This document shows, in pieces, positions 1 to 8,767 of a stretch of DNA of 64,000 nt. The notes beneath the pieces were generated by a model that was given only the letters and a program-made list of their open reading frames with translations, did not search any database and had not been told where the DNA came from. Each line of letters opens with the position of its first letter. The stretch's first letter is position 1. The DNA comes from Boesenbergia rotunda (Eukaryota; Streptophyta; Magnoliopsida; Zingiberales; Zingiberaceae): positions 1 through 64,000 of the forward strand of contig JAGFNQ010006404.1 of assembly GCA_024364735.1 (NCBI GenBank). Direction: 5' to 3'. The position numbers and the translations under genes are program-made.

Positions 1-41
1 ATCAAAACACAGGTTTGACTTGGGTGCATACTGCACCAACA
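1..41 (-). repeat. Element A 3' LTR, terminal fragment
   Basis: These bases match the end of the complete LTR at 6852-6892 and finish in CCAACA, the inverse of the TGTTGG start. On the minus strand this is the first part of the 3' LTR. Confidence 0.85.
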
Positions 42-42
42 A

Positions 43-55
43 TCTCCCCCTTTTT
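43..55 (-). other. Element A polypurine tract next to the 3' LTR
   Basis: On the minus strand this reads AAAAAGGGGGAGA directly before TTGTTGG. It is the plus-strand priming site expected for LTR elements. A second, similar tract (CAAAGGGGGAGAG) lies at 478-490; doubled PPTs are a Sirevirus-type trait and occur in all five elements here. Confidence 0.8.
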
Positions 56-1221
56 GATATATGGCAACCTAGTTCAAAAAGTTAAGGAAAAAAGTGCTGA
101 ATTTAAAATCCTAAGTTAGATTCCCTCCCCTAGAAGAAATCTCCCCCTAGGTTTTCAAAAACAGGTGGTGTGAATGAAGTACTTAGAAGATTTCATGTTT
201 TGATAATAAGTTAGGAAATCTCTACAGTTTTTGCTAAGTTTTTCGAAAAAAACATTCTTAGTTTGGGAACCTTTAGAAAATTTTCATTTTGAAAAAATTT
301 CAGACTTTAGAAAATTTTCAGTTTTTGGGAAAAATTTCAAACTTAGAAACATTAAGTAAAAATCATTTTAAGCAAAAAATAGTTCAGAGCTTAGAAATAA
401 AATTATACCAATTTTTCAGTTCAACTTTTGAAAAGACTATGGAAAAGAAAAAATTGTGTTTCCTGTTTCCTTTCCAACTCTCCCCCTTTGACATATATCA
501 AAAAGAATGCAGAAAAAAGAAGAAACAAAATTTGCAATACTTAAATAGAGCATTTGCTGTACTGAATCAAAATAAGACCTAAGTCTGGTTAATCCTTTAG
601 GGACCTGTCTAACCCACTTAGCTACTTACTAACTGTTATAAACAGTAGTTTTGGCTAGGGTTAGTCAAGTTAAGTGAGCTGTTCAAGTTAGATTGTCTAA
701 ACTTGACACTTAACTTGATTGCTGTTCAGTTTGTATTTAGTGCCCCAACTGCTGCAGATGCACTGACTTAAAGCATCTTGAGTTAAGGGAAAGACCTAAG
801 CATCTCAACCCTTTCTAGGTTATCATTCAAAAAGTGCCCTAAGGTGCTTGTGAGATGCTGGCTTCTAGATCTATAGGTGCATGCAGTTCTAGGGTTAGAG
901 CCTAGGCTTAGTCCATTTTCGAAAAAGCCCTAGTTTTGAAAGGGGTAGTTTTTGAAATAAAACTTAGTAAAAAAAACTTTTTAAAGTTAAAGTAATATTT
1001 TTAACAAAAAACATTTTAAAAGACATTTTAAGTTCAATTTAAAATTGAAAATCCAAAAACCAAATGATTCTATTCTACTAAGCATAACCCTAACTTAATT
1101 TAGTCAAAAAAATAAACAAGCCAAGCTAAGATTAGCATAGTTCAAGTAGAAGTCTAGTACAAGTCAACAGAAGTCAACCCTACTCAGTAGGGGTAGTCAA
1201 ATGGGTACATGTCCAAGTCAT
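56..1221. other. Element A 3' noncoding tail
   Basis: No credible gene is present. The tail holds the second PPT-like tract (478-490), a palindromic stretch near 625-720 (AACTGTTATAAACAGTAGTT-like and AGTTAAGTG/CACTTAACTT arms), and an inverted repeat at 799-859 with 9-bp arms AGCATCTCA/TGAGATGCT. The same motifs occur in B (27480-27735) and E (10400-10640). The 97-codon ORF at 289-582 is low-complexity Lys/Phe-rich sequence and is not called. Confidence 0.6.
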
Positions 1222-2498
1222 CTAAGAGGAGGGACCAGGAGGATCAAATGGGCCCGGCTGCCATGCATCAAATCGTGCCATGATCTCATGGTACTGTGCA
1301 TTCCAGGCTTCTCTATCGGCTGTGAGGGTACTCATAATGTTGTTGTAGTAGCCTAAGTTTGTCTCTTGGTCTTCAATATGGTACGCTTCCACTTCTTCTC
1401 TGAAGCTCTGGACGTGCGTCTCGAGTCGTGTAACTCTCTCGTACAAGGTCGGTGGAGCGGGCTGATCTACCTCTGCTGCTAAGTCGGCAACGTCGACCTC
1501 GACCTCCTCGTCGGCAATGTCCTGTGCGGCTGGTTGGCGTCGCCAAGTCAGAACCCCGGTGCCCGAGACGTCTATACCGGCTAAAGAAAAGTTTCTAAAT
1601 CCTATCTCGTCGAATTCGGTCATCGTGGTAATCTCGCCGTCAGCGATATTTCGGCCGTGGTGGTGGAGGATAGAGGTGATGACGTGGCAGTAGGGAGTGC
1701 GGATCCGCCCCTTAGTGGATACACTAGAGGCATGTAGGATACAGTGGAAGAGGTGAAGGCCTATATCTATGTCCAGATGGTGGATAAGGGCATAGAGAAG
1801 AAAAGTGTGAAAGGGTTTCATGGTGGCTGTGTCCCTAGTGGACAAAGGAAGGATGCAACGGACAATTACTCTGTAGAGAGCGTAGTCCTGAATCGGGAGT
1901 CGGGTGGAGTGGAACTGCCCTCCTGCAGGGTCCATGGCTTCCCCAAAGAAATAGTTGTATAAGGTGTTCAGGTCAATATGAGAGTAGGGGGCGTCGAAGG
2001 GCGGGTTCCTTGGAGGGTAGCAACAGAAGATGGACTGAGATGGTCGGAGTCCCAAAAATCGGTTCAGTAGGGTAGGAGTGATGCTCAAGGGCATTCCTTG
2101 AACGGTAGTGACGAAGCTCAAGTGGTCTTGCCTAACTATGTTGTTATAGAATTCTGCACATAGGGTGTTGTTGATCGAATGTGTGCAGAATACGAGGTTA
2201 TCTAGTTGATAGAAGTTAATTGCGGACATTGCGACTGGACAGGATTGGGAGAAGAAATGACGGTTAAGGTAGCTTGTTTTAATCGGAATGTAGGTGGTTT
2301 GTGCGAACTTGTTACAAAGTGCTAGGTTAGGAAATCTAGGGTCGGGACTGGGCTCATTACCGGGGTTCGACTGAACTGCTCGGCGTTTTCTAAGTGTAGA
2401 AAAAATAAGTGATTAAGGATAAAGAAGGAGTGTGCAAAAAAAAATTTGTAATTTAAGAAAAATTAATTGCACAACTAAATTTCATACCTTGGAGGCAT
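1222..2498 (-). CDS. ORF3 of element A, spliced, putative plant-transposon-domain protein
   Basis: Proposed exon 1 is 2498-2488 (11 nt, ATG then Pro-Pro and two bases), intron 2487-2390 (GT..AG), exon 2 2389-1222; about 392 residues. Joining gives MPPRKRRAVQ, so the short exon supplies a basic, nuclear-signal-like start. Downstream are AEFYNNIVR, NRFLGLRP and SILHHHGRN, a pattern I associate with the 'putative plant transposon protein' family (Transposase_32-like). An acidic stretch (DEEVEVDVADLAAEVD) and a predicted coiled coil follow. No membrane segment or signal peptide is visible, so it is not an obvious envelope protein despite its position near the 3' LTR. The frame is open throughout. 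Splicing is inferred from the consensus sites and the identical layout in E and C; the domain name is from memory of the family pattern. Confidence 0.7.
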
Positions 2499-2602
2499 GG
2501 TTGAGGCAAGGGAAGGCTTAGGTTCACTTGATCCACAAGAATGAGGCAAAGGGAAGAAGGAGTGTGAGATGTGGTGTGGGAAATGAGGGAGTCTCGGGTC
2601 CC

Positions 2603-2609
2603 TTTTATA
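2603..2609 (-). promoter_or_regulatory. TATA box for ORF3 of element A
   Basis: The minus strand reads CCCCTATAAAAGGG. It lies about 110 bp upstream of the ORF3 ATG and directly downstream of the GGGCGCC array, the same order as in the LTR promoters of this family. Confidence 0.6.
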
Positions 2610-2617
2610 GGGGTTGA

Positions 2618-2903
2618 TGGGGGGGCGCCCGACGGGTCACGGGCGCCCTTTACAGGTTGGTTTTGCCTCGGGCAGGGAAAAGGTCTGTAGGGGCGCCCGA
2701 CAGGTCACGGGCGCCCTTCTCAAAGGCTGTTTGACTGCAGCTTTTGACTTCTTTAATCAGCGTGGGGGACAGGAGCGTATAGGGGCGCCCGACAGGTTAC
2801 GGGCGCCCTTCTCAAGTCGGTCAAATGCAGCTTTTGCTGCTTTGACTGGAGCTGGTACCTTTTCAGTGTTGTCAGGGGCGCCCGACAGGTTACGGGCGCC
2901 CTA
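2618..2903. repeat. GGGCGCC palindrome-pair array upstream of ORF3 (element A)
   Basis: Four pairs of GGGCGCCC-type palindromes, each pair about 10-13 bp apart, lie at about 2622-2648, 2693-2717, 2783-2807 and 2876-2902. Each pair can fold as a hairpin (GGGCGCCCG.. ..CGGGCGCCC). The same paired motif fills the U3 part of the LTRs of A, B, D and E next to their TATA boxes. Confidence 0.8.
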
Positions 2904-2924
2904 GGTACCAGACTTTTGACTGTT

Positions 2925-3003
2925 TTGACCAGGTTTGACTGTTTGACTCCGTTTGACTGTGTTTGACCATGTTTGACTAGATTAATCATAGTTTGACCAT
3001 GAT
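2925..3003. promoter_or_regulatory. TTGAC (W-box core) cluster upstream of ORF3, element A
   Basis: About eight copies of TTTGACT/TTTGACC occur in roughly 80 bp. TTGAC[C/T] is the core bound by plant WRKY factors. An equivalent cluster lies at 8226-8362 in E in the same position relative to ORF3. Binding is inferred from the motif only. Confidence 0.45.
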
Positions 3004-3045
3004 TATGAAAGCACAAGCAAGGTGGTTTAATTTGAGCTTAATTTT

Positions 3046-3650
3046 CCTGTCTCACTGAATCTAGGGTTTTCAAAACATGTTAACCTTAAGGTTTTTGTGA
3101 GACAGGTTTAAAGGTAAAAATTAATTTTGAAAGGGAATTTTCATTTATTTTGAAAAGATATTTACTTTTGAAAAAAAATTTTGAAAACAGATTAAGTGTT
3201 TTTCAAAAAGATAATAAGTTTGAAAAATAGAGGTTTTGAAAAACAGTTTAGAATCTATAATTATTTGAAATTTGAGTTAGATTCGAATTTGACAAAAGTT
3301 AACTTGAATTTGAATTTCAGAAATTGGCTTCCAGGTCTTGGCGAGGCACTAGGCCTTCTTTGGCCGAAGCCTTATGGGATCATCCACCCTTTCCTTGACA
3401 AAGCCTTTTAATGAAATTTCATTTTCAAATTAAATTAGGTCATTTTCTGGTCTAACTAGCTTGGGTCTTGGATCGGTAGCTTCGGCTAGTTCCGCCAAAT
3501 TGGCTTCCCTAACGTACTATCATCTCACCTCCTCCCAATACTATGTTTTCAATTTTCAAGTAATTTTAGTCCTTAAATCTAAGAATTCCTTAAATCTAAG
3601 CATGGCAATTTGCAAGAAATTAAATAAACACACAATCAATCAATTAAAAA
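3046..3650 (-). other. Conserved noncoding block after gag (element A)
   Basis: A block between the gag stop and ORF3 that is shared with B (31165-31740), E (7563-8138) and D (20159-20581). Landmarks are AGTATTGGGTGG, GATAGTACGTTAGGGAAG, GAACTAGCCGAAGCTACCG and GGCCTAGTGCCTCGCCAAG when read on the minus strand. It ends with a 10-bp inverted repeat CCTGTCTCAC/GTGAGACAGG at 3046-3106. I see no long reading frame in it. Function unknown. Confidence 0.7.
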
Positions 3651-3653
3651 AAA

Positions 3654-5306
3654 CTATCTAATTATAAAAATTGTTTTGATTTTGGCTCCCCCTGGACTAT
3701 AGCCTCTATATGGGTTAGGCAAGAGGTGAATCTTGTCCTTGGGGATCCAAAATTGATTTGAACCAGTTGGTTTAGTCAGGCACAGTTTTGGCACCCATGC
3801 CTGAACCTTAGGTCTTGACTGGTTCAGTACAGCAAAGTAAGATCTTTGCCGAGATTTGGTTCTATAGCCAAGTCCGGATCGGTTTAGAACAGACTTCTGT
3901 TTTCCCAGAATCATATCAAGATTCTTGGAACCAGAAGTGAATCGTTCTAAAGCTGTTCTTAAATCCTTGACTTGAGTTTTCAAGGAGAAATTCTCTGATT
4001 CAAGTTTCTCAACTTGATCAGGGGTTTCTTCCTGAATTTTCTCAGTTAAGGAATTAGAATCAGCTCCCTCTTTCAGGAGTTTTACTTCCTGTCGGAGGGA
4101 CTCGATTCGGAGTTTGGCTTTCGCCAAATCTCGGGATAGATAGGAAATAAGAGAATTTAATTGCGATTTTGAAAAACTCGTTACCTTTATTTCGCCGTCT
4201 TCGGAGAATGTCAGCTTGCCGTCGTCCCGTTCCGAGTCTGAGTCAGTCTCGATTTGATCCGAAGCGGTCAGGGCTAGAAGATTGGACTGAGGTGCTTCTT
4301 CTTCTTCTTCTGAGGAAGACTCGTCCCAGGTTGCTTGGAGTGCCTTCTTCTTTCTGTTCTTTTTGGACTCCTTTAGACTTGGACATTCAGTCTTGTAGTG
4401 GCCCTTCTTCTTGCATTCGTAGCAGGTTACGTTGGGCTTTTGTTTGTCAGTTGCCGGTTCATCTTGTCCGTCCTTTCTTCGGCTTGTTCTCCGTGTGTTA
4501 GTTTGGTTCTTCAACTTTTTGTAGTAGCTTCGAGCTAGCCGGACCAGTTCTGATTGATCTTCTTCTTGATCTTCTATTTCTGAATCTGAGGTAGATTCAG
4601 GTTCAACTTGAATTTTCTTCTTGGTCATTTTCCCTGTTTTCCCTGCAAAAAAGGCTATACTTTTCTCGACCAAATTGGAGTTAGTCTGTTCATGCAGCTC
4701 AAGTTCAGAAAATAACTCATCTAGCTTAATTTTTGAAAGATCCCTAGAGACCTTGTATGCATCTACCATAGATGCCCACAAGGTGGTCCTAGGGAATGCG
4801 TTTAGGGCGTACCTTATCAGATCACGGTTTTGAACCTGGTGACCTATTGCGTGAAGACCATTCATCAGCTCCTGGATTCTGGCGTGGAGCTGGGCTGCTG
4901 TCTCGTTATCTGCCATTTTGATAGTGAAGAGCTTGTTCAGTAGCAAGTCTCGTTTGCTGATCCTTGTATCTGAAGTTCCTTCGTGGAGTTCAATCAATTT
5001 TGCCCATAGTTCCTTTGCACTTTTGAAGGGTCCTACGCGGTTCAGCTCTTCTTTCGTTAGTCCACATTGTAGAGTCTGGGTTGCTTTGGCGTCAGCTTCA
5101 ATCTTTCGTTTAAGGGCAGTGTCCCATTCTGAGTAGTCTTGTGGTACACCTTCAGCATTGGTGGGAATCATCAGTCCAGACTGGATGATTATCCACATTT
5201 CCACCTGAGTTTTCAGGTGGACCTCCATTCGACTTTTCCAGTAGGGAAAGTCTTCTCCACTGAAAAGTGGAGGTCTGGCGGTGCTAAATCCTTCTTGGAT
5301 AGACAT
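3654..5306 (-). CDS. gag: Copia-type Gag (element A)
   Basis: An intact 550-codon frame starting at the ATG 218 nt inside the PBS. The N-terminal third is the retrotransposon gag/UBN2-type region (PPLFSGEDFPYWKSRMEVHL near residues 12-31; the TLWASMVDAYKVSRDLSKIKL region near 175-195). A CCHC zinc knuckle (CYECKKKGHYKTEC) lies near residues 294-307, followed by an acidic Ser/Glu stretch and a coiled coil (about 390-460). It would form the particle core and bind genomic RNA. It is closely related to the gag frames of B and E. This is the only gag in the window without an internal stop or frame break, so it is the best candidate for a functional capsid protein here. Confidence 0.92.
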   Translation of the reverse strand: MSIQEGFSTARPPLFSGEDFPYWKSRMEVHLKTQVEMWIIIQSGLMIPTNAEGVPQDYSEWDTALKRKIEADAKATQTLQCGLTKEELNRVGPFKSAKELWAKLIELHEGTSDTRISKRDLLLNKLFTIKMADNETAAQLHARIQELMNGLHAIGHQVQNRDLIRYALNAFPRTTLWASMVDAYKVSRDLSKIKLDELFSELELHEQTNSNLVEKSIAFFAGKTGKMTKKKIQVEPESTSDSEIEDQEEDQSELVRLARSYYKKLKNQTNTRRTSRRKDGQDEPATDKQKPNVTCYECKKKGHYKTECPSLKESKKNRKKKALQATWDESSSEEEEEAPQSNLLALTASDQIETDSDSERDDGKLTFSEDGEIKVTSFSKSQLNSLISYLSRDLAKAKLRIESLRQEVKLLKEGADSNSLTEKIQEETPDQVEKLESENFSLKTQVKDLRTALERFTSGSKNLDMILGKQKSVLNRSGLGYRTKSRQRSYFAVLNQSRPKVQAWVPKLCLTKPTGSNQFWIPKDKIHLLPNPYRGYSPGGAKIKTIFIIR

Positions 5307-5523
5307 TTGTTACTGAAATAAAAGTAAACAACAAAAATATTTCCAAGACTTGGTCTTGGATTAGTAGTGCGGGAAGAAATAATCAAACACAGATTTCAAG
5401 GGGTGTTGCACCAACCTTGAGATAAAAACTCGAACGAAGATTTTTTTTATTTTAAAAAAATGAGAGAGAAAAAAAAATCCGAAAAATATTCAAACTGGTG
5501 GTTGCACCAGGTTTGACTTCCCC

Positions 5524-5535
5524 GCTCTGATACCA
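5524..5535 (-). other. Primer binding site, element A
   Basis: The minus strand reads TGGTATCAGAGC, complementary to the 3' end of initiator tRNA-Met. It begins two bases inside the 5' LTR, the standard arrangement in Copia elements. Confidence 0.9.
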
Positions 5536-5537
5536 CT

Positions 5538-6892
5538 TGTTGGATCGAGAAATGCGAGAGAGGGGGGGTGAATGTCGCAATTCGTTCGGATTTAAAAAGA
5601 GCGGGTGCGCAGCGGAAATAAAAGAGAACACAACAACGCAAACACAGCCGGTTTACTTGGTTCGGAGCCTGGGTCGACTCCTACTCCAAGGCCCACGGTC
5701 GTTGACCGTTTTCTGCGGGCAATTCTATAAGTTCGCAAAAGTTTACACACAAATAATAATAAAAATATTCTCGTAAACTTAAATACAACTCTTGTTACCG
5801 ACGTCCGGTGAAGATTGAAGTTCTGGAGCAGCGGGACGTCGTCGGCTTGAGTTGGCAGCTTTCTGGAGCGTGTCGTGGAAGCAGAAGAGCGTAGAATTGT
5901 CGAAGGAATTGGTTGTTCAAGAATAGGGTCGAGGCCCTCTTTATATAGGGCAGGGGGCGCCCGACATGCTCGGGGCGCCCCCCACGTGGCTCTTGATCCG
6001 GCGAGCCCTCTGGTCAAGGCTGATCTCTTCATCTTCGGGATCAGCTTTGACCGGGGCGCTCGACGCGCGCGGGGCGCCCGGTTGACCGGTCAAAGCGTCA
6101 TCTTCAGGGCTTCGCGAGAGTGAGCTGCAGCAGCCTTCAGTGGCGTGGCACAGTGGGCGCCCGAGACACGCGGGGCGCCCGACATGCGGGGCGCCCGACA
6201 CACGCGGGGCGCCCCCAATTGCGCTGCTGTCGGGGCGTTTACCTCTCTGCTGACTTTGGGTTGACTCTGGGGCGCCCGACACATCCGGGGCGCCCTACTC
6301 AGCTACGGCCTCACTCCTTTGAGGCTCTCTGAGCTGCAGAAACACAGTCCTTCGGTCCTGCATCCAGGGTTAGTCCAAAACAGCAAATAATAAGTTAGTT
6401 AAAACAGCCTTAGCTGTCTTGGTTCTGACTTTGGATCTCCAAAATGGAGCCCTAGGTCGAACCGACGCCTAATGTTCCCTCGAGGGGAACGCGTCCTCAC
6501 CTACTCCTCTCGGGAGAGTTTTACCTGGTGCCAACCGGATCCTCCAGTTGGACTTTTGCCCAGCAGTCCTTCGCCAGGTCTTGAGTTACCAAGCTTCCCT
6601 TCGCTTGGTGCCTAGCAGCCCTTCGCTAGGTTTTTTCTTCTGGCAGCCCTTCGCCAGTGCCTAGCATTCCTTCGCTAGGGCTTGTCCTGTCTGGCAGTCC
6701 TTCGCCAGTGCCTAGCAGTCCTTTGCTAGGGCTTGTCCTGTCTGGCAGTCCTTCGCCAGTGCCTAGCATTCCTTCACTAGGGCTTTTCCTGTACACTCAA
6801 GAAACTCGTTAGACAACCATTAACCCTTAACTTTTGAACCTTTTTGCCAATATCAAAACACAGGTTTGACTTGGGTGCATACTGCACCAACA
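5538..6892 (-). repeat. Element A 5' LTR (complete, about 1355 bp)
   Basis: Bounded by TGTTGG and CCAACA. On the minus strand it has a string of short hairpins (GCTAGGG../CCTAGC type, about 6800-6520), GGGCGCC palindromes (about 6300-5955), a TATA box (TATATAAA at 5947-5940) and then the R/U5 region to the PBS. It is related to the LTRs of B but clearly diverged from them, so A is a separate subfamily. Confidence 0.9.
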
Positions 6893-7562
6893 GAGTCCTC
6901 CTCCGAAGAAGAAGAAGAGGTCCCACAGTCGAACCTGCTCGCGCTAACCGCCTCAGAAGAAATCGAGACCGAGTCAGAATCGGAAACAGGACGACGACAG
7001 ACTGACATTTTCAGAGGACGACGAAATCAAGGTAAGTGGTTTTTCTAGAAGTCAGTTAAATGAGTTAATTTCTTATCTTTCTCGAGATTTGGCGAAAGCT
7101 AAACTCCGAGTCGAATCCCTCCGACAGGAAGTAAAACTCCTGAAAGAGGGAGCTGACTCTAGATCCTTAACTGAGAAGGTTCAAGACGGAATCTCTACTC
7201 AAGTTGAAAAACTTGAGAAAGAGAATTCCTCCCTGAAAACTCAGGTTAAGGACCTTAGATCAGCTTTAGAACGATTCACTTCTGGTTCCAAGGGTCTTGA
7301 CATGATTCTTGGAAAACAGAAATCAGTTCTAAATCGATCCGGACTAGGCTATAGAACCAAATCTAGACAAAGATCCTACTTTGCTGTACTGAATCAGTCC
7401 AGAAATAAAGTTCAGGCATGGGTACCTAAACTGTACCTGAACAAACAAACTGGATCAAATCAGTATTGGATCCCCAAGGACAAGATTCACATCTTGCCAA
7501 ACCATTATCGTGGCTTTAGTCCATGGGGAGCCAAATTGAAAACAATATTTATTGTTAGATAA
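6893..7562 (+). pseudogene. gag: Gag C-terminal fragment of element E
   Basis: The frame starts abruptly at the edge of element A inside the Ser/Glu-rich region (SSSEEEEEVPQSNLLALT). It breaks frame near 6985-6992 and continues at 7089-7562 with the coiled coil and the same C-terminus as A's gag, ending in FIVR. The N-terminal half and zinc knuckle lie on the far side of A, outside the window. The gene is therefore both interrupted and frame-broken. Confidence 0.85.
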
Positions 7563-8138
7563 AATTCAATTCTTGTTTACAATTTGCATGATTGATTGTT
7601 TATTTAATTTCTGCAATTTACCATGCTTAGACTTAGGAATGGTTAGTTTAAGGACTGAACCAACTTAACTGAAATTTGAATAACATAGTATTGGGTGGCG
7701 GTGAGATGATAGTACGTTAGGGAAGCCGTTTTGGTGGAACTAGCCGAAGCTACCGATCCAAGACCCAAACTAGTTAGACCAGAATTTTTCAAAAAATAAT
7801 TTTGAAAATGAAATTTCATTAAAAGGCTTTGTCAAGGAAAGGGTTGATGATCCAATAAGGCTACGGCCAAAGAAGGCCTAGTGCCTCGCCAAGACCTGGA
7901 AGCTAATTTTTGAAATTCAAATTCAAATTATTCTTTGTTAAATTCGAATCTAACACAAACCTTCAGTTAATTGTAGATTCAAACATTTTTTTTAAATAAA
8001 CTCAAAATAAACTGTTTTCAAAATTAATGTAAGTCTTTCAAAACAAATCATAACTTTTTAAAATAATTCTATCTACCAAAACCTGTCTCACAAGACCCAT
8101 AAGGCAAACGTGATTGACAACTCTAGAATGGGTGAGAG
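7563..8138 (+). other. Conserved noncoding block after gag (element E)
   Basis: This is the same block as in A, B and D, here in plus orientation. AGTATTGGGTGG lies near 7688, GATAGTACGTTAGGGAAG near 7708, and the CTCGCCAAGACCTGGAAG segment near 7885. It ends in a decayed copy of the CCTGTCTCAC inverted repeat (8082-8138). No gene is seen. Confidence 0.7.
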
Positions 8139-8225
8139 GGTAAAACTTAACTTAATTAAGATTCAGTTAATACCTGCATTATTGTTTAAATAACAGTAAT
8201 TCTTAGAACGAAATTGACTTATTAC

Positions 8226-8362
8226 TAGTCAAACCATGGTCAAAGTAGTCAAACCATGGTCAAAGTAGTCAAACCATGGTCAAAGTAGGCAAAAGTCAAA
8301 GCAATCAAACCATAGTCAAATCATTTCAAACCATGGTCAAACCAATTAAATCATAGTCAAAT
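8226..8362. promoter_or_regulatory. GTCAAA (W-box core, reverse) cluster upstream of ORF3, element E
   Basis: About ten copies of AGTCAA/GGTCAA lie in about 135 bp, partly as an exact tandem repeat of AGTCAAACCATGGTCAA. The reverse complement of each is TTGACT or TTGACC, the W-box core. It matches the cluster at 2925-3003 in A. Confidence 0.45.
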
Positions 8363-8400
8363 GATGACAAGACAACAAAGATTCCAATCCATACTCAATC

Positions 8401-8648
8401 CGGGCGCCCGTGACTCCTCGGGCGCCCCCCCATGACTTTCACTTCTCTCAAGGCAAAAATCTACCTTTGTCCCTTGACCGGGGCGCCCGGAACCTTGCGG
8501 GCGCCCCCAGTACCAGTCAAAGCAGCAAAGCTGCCAAGACCAAGCCTGACCTGGGCGCCTGGGCCATTGCGGGCGCCCCGAACAGACTTAGGACCCTGCC
8601 AATGGCAGAAGGCCCTGACCCGGGCGCCCGAAAGCTCCCGGGCGCCCT
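8401..8648. repeat. GGGCGCC palindrome-pair array upstream of ORF3 (element E)
   Basis: Four pairs of GGGCGCC-type palindromes lie at about 8401-8430, 8480-8505, 8552-8579 and 8622-8648, each able to form a GC-rich hairpin. It is the counterpart of 2618-2903 in A and uses the same motif as the E LTR (41520-41880). Confidence 0.8.
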
Positions 8649-8659
8649 GGCTAAAGCCC

Positions 8660-8667
8660 TATAAAAG
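8660..8667 (+). promoter_or_regulatory. TATA box for ORF3 of element E
   Basis: TATAAAAG within CCCTATAAAAGGGC, 12 bp after the last GGGCGCC palindrome and 108 bp before the ORF3 ATG. The LTR of E has the same order of palindromes and TATAAAAA at 41886-41893. Confidence 0.6.
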
Positions 8668-8767
8668 GGCACCCGAACCCCTTTTTCTTGCCACACCAAA
8701 AACCATCCTCCTTTCTAACTTCCTTCCAAGGAGATCAAGTGACACTTGTGCTTCCTCAACTTCGACC

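Larger units (their letters stand above)
1..6892 (-). mobile_element. Element A: Sirevirus-like Copia retrotransposon without pol (gag + ORF3)
   Basis: In minus orientation the order is 5' LTR (5538-6892), PBS (5524-5535), gag (5306-3654), a conserved noncoding block, an internal promoter-like array, ORF3 (2498-1222), a noncoding tail, the PPT (43-55) and the last 41 bases of the 3' LTR. The rest of the 3' LTR lies left of the window. No protease, integrase, RT or RNase H is seen between gag and ORF3, so the element would need pol from elsewhere; element B, with related LTRs and gag, is a candidate. It lies in the gag of element E: bases 6893 onward resume a gag reading frame on the other strand. 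The expected target duplication (GAGTC at 6893-6897) cannot be checked because the left flank is missing. Confidence 0.85.

Noticed and set aside
4169..5321. Plus-strand ORFs inside the gag of A (also 14037-14321, 14697-15026, 33070-33402 opposite gag)
   Set aside because: Shadows of the gag frame on the other strand.
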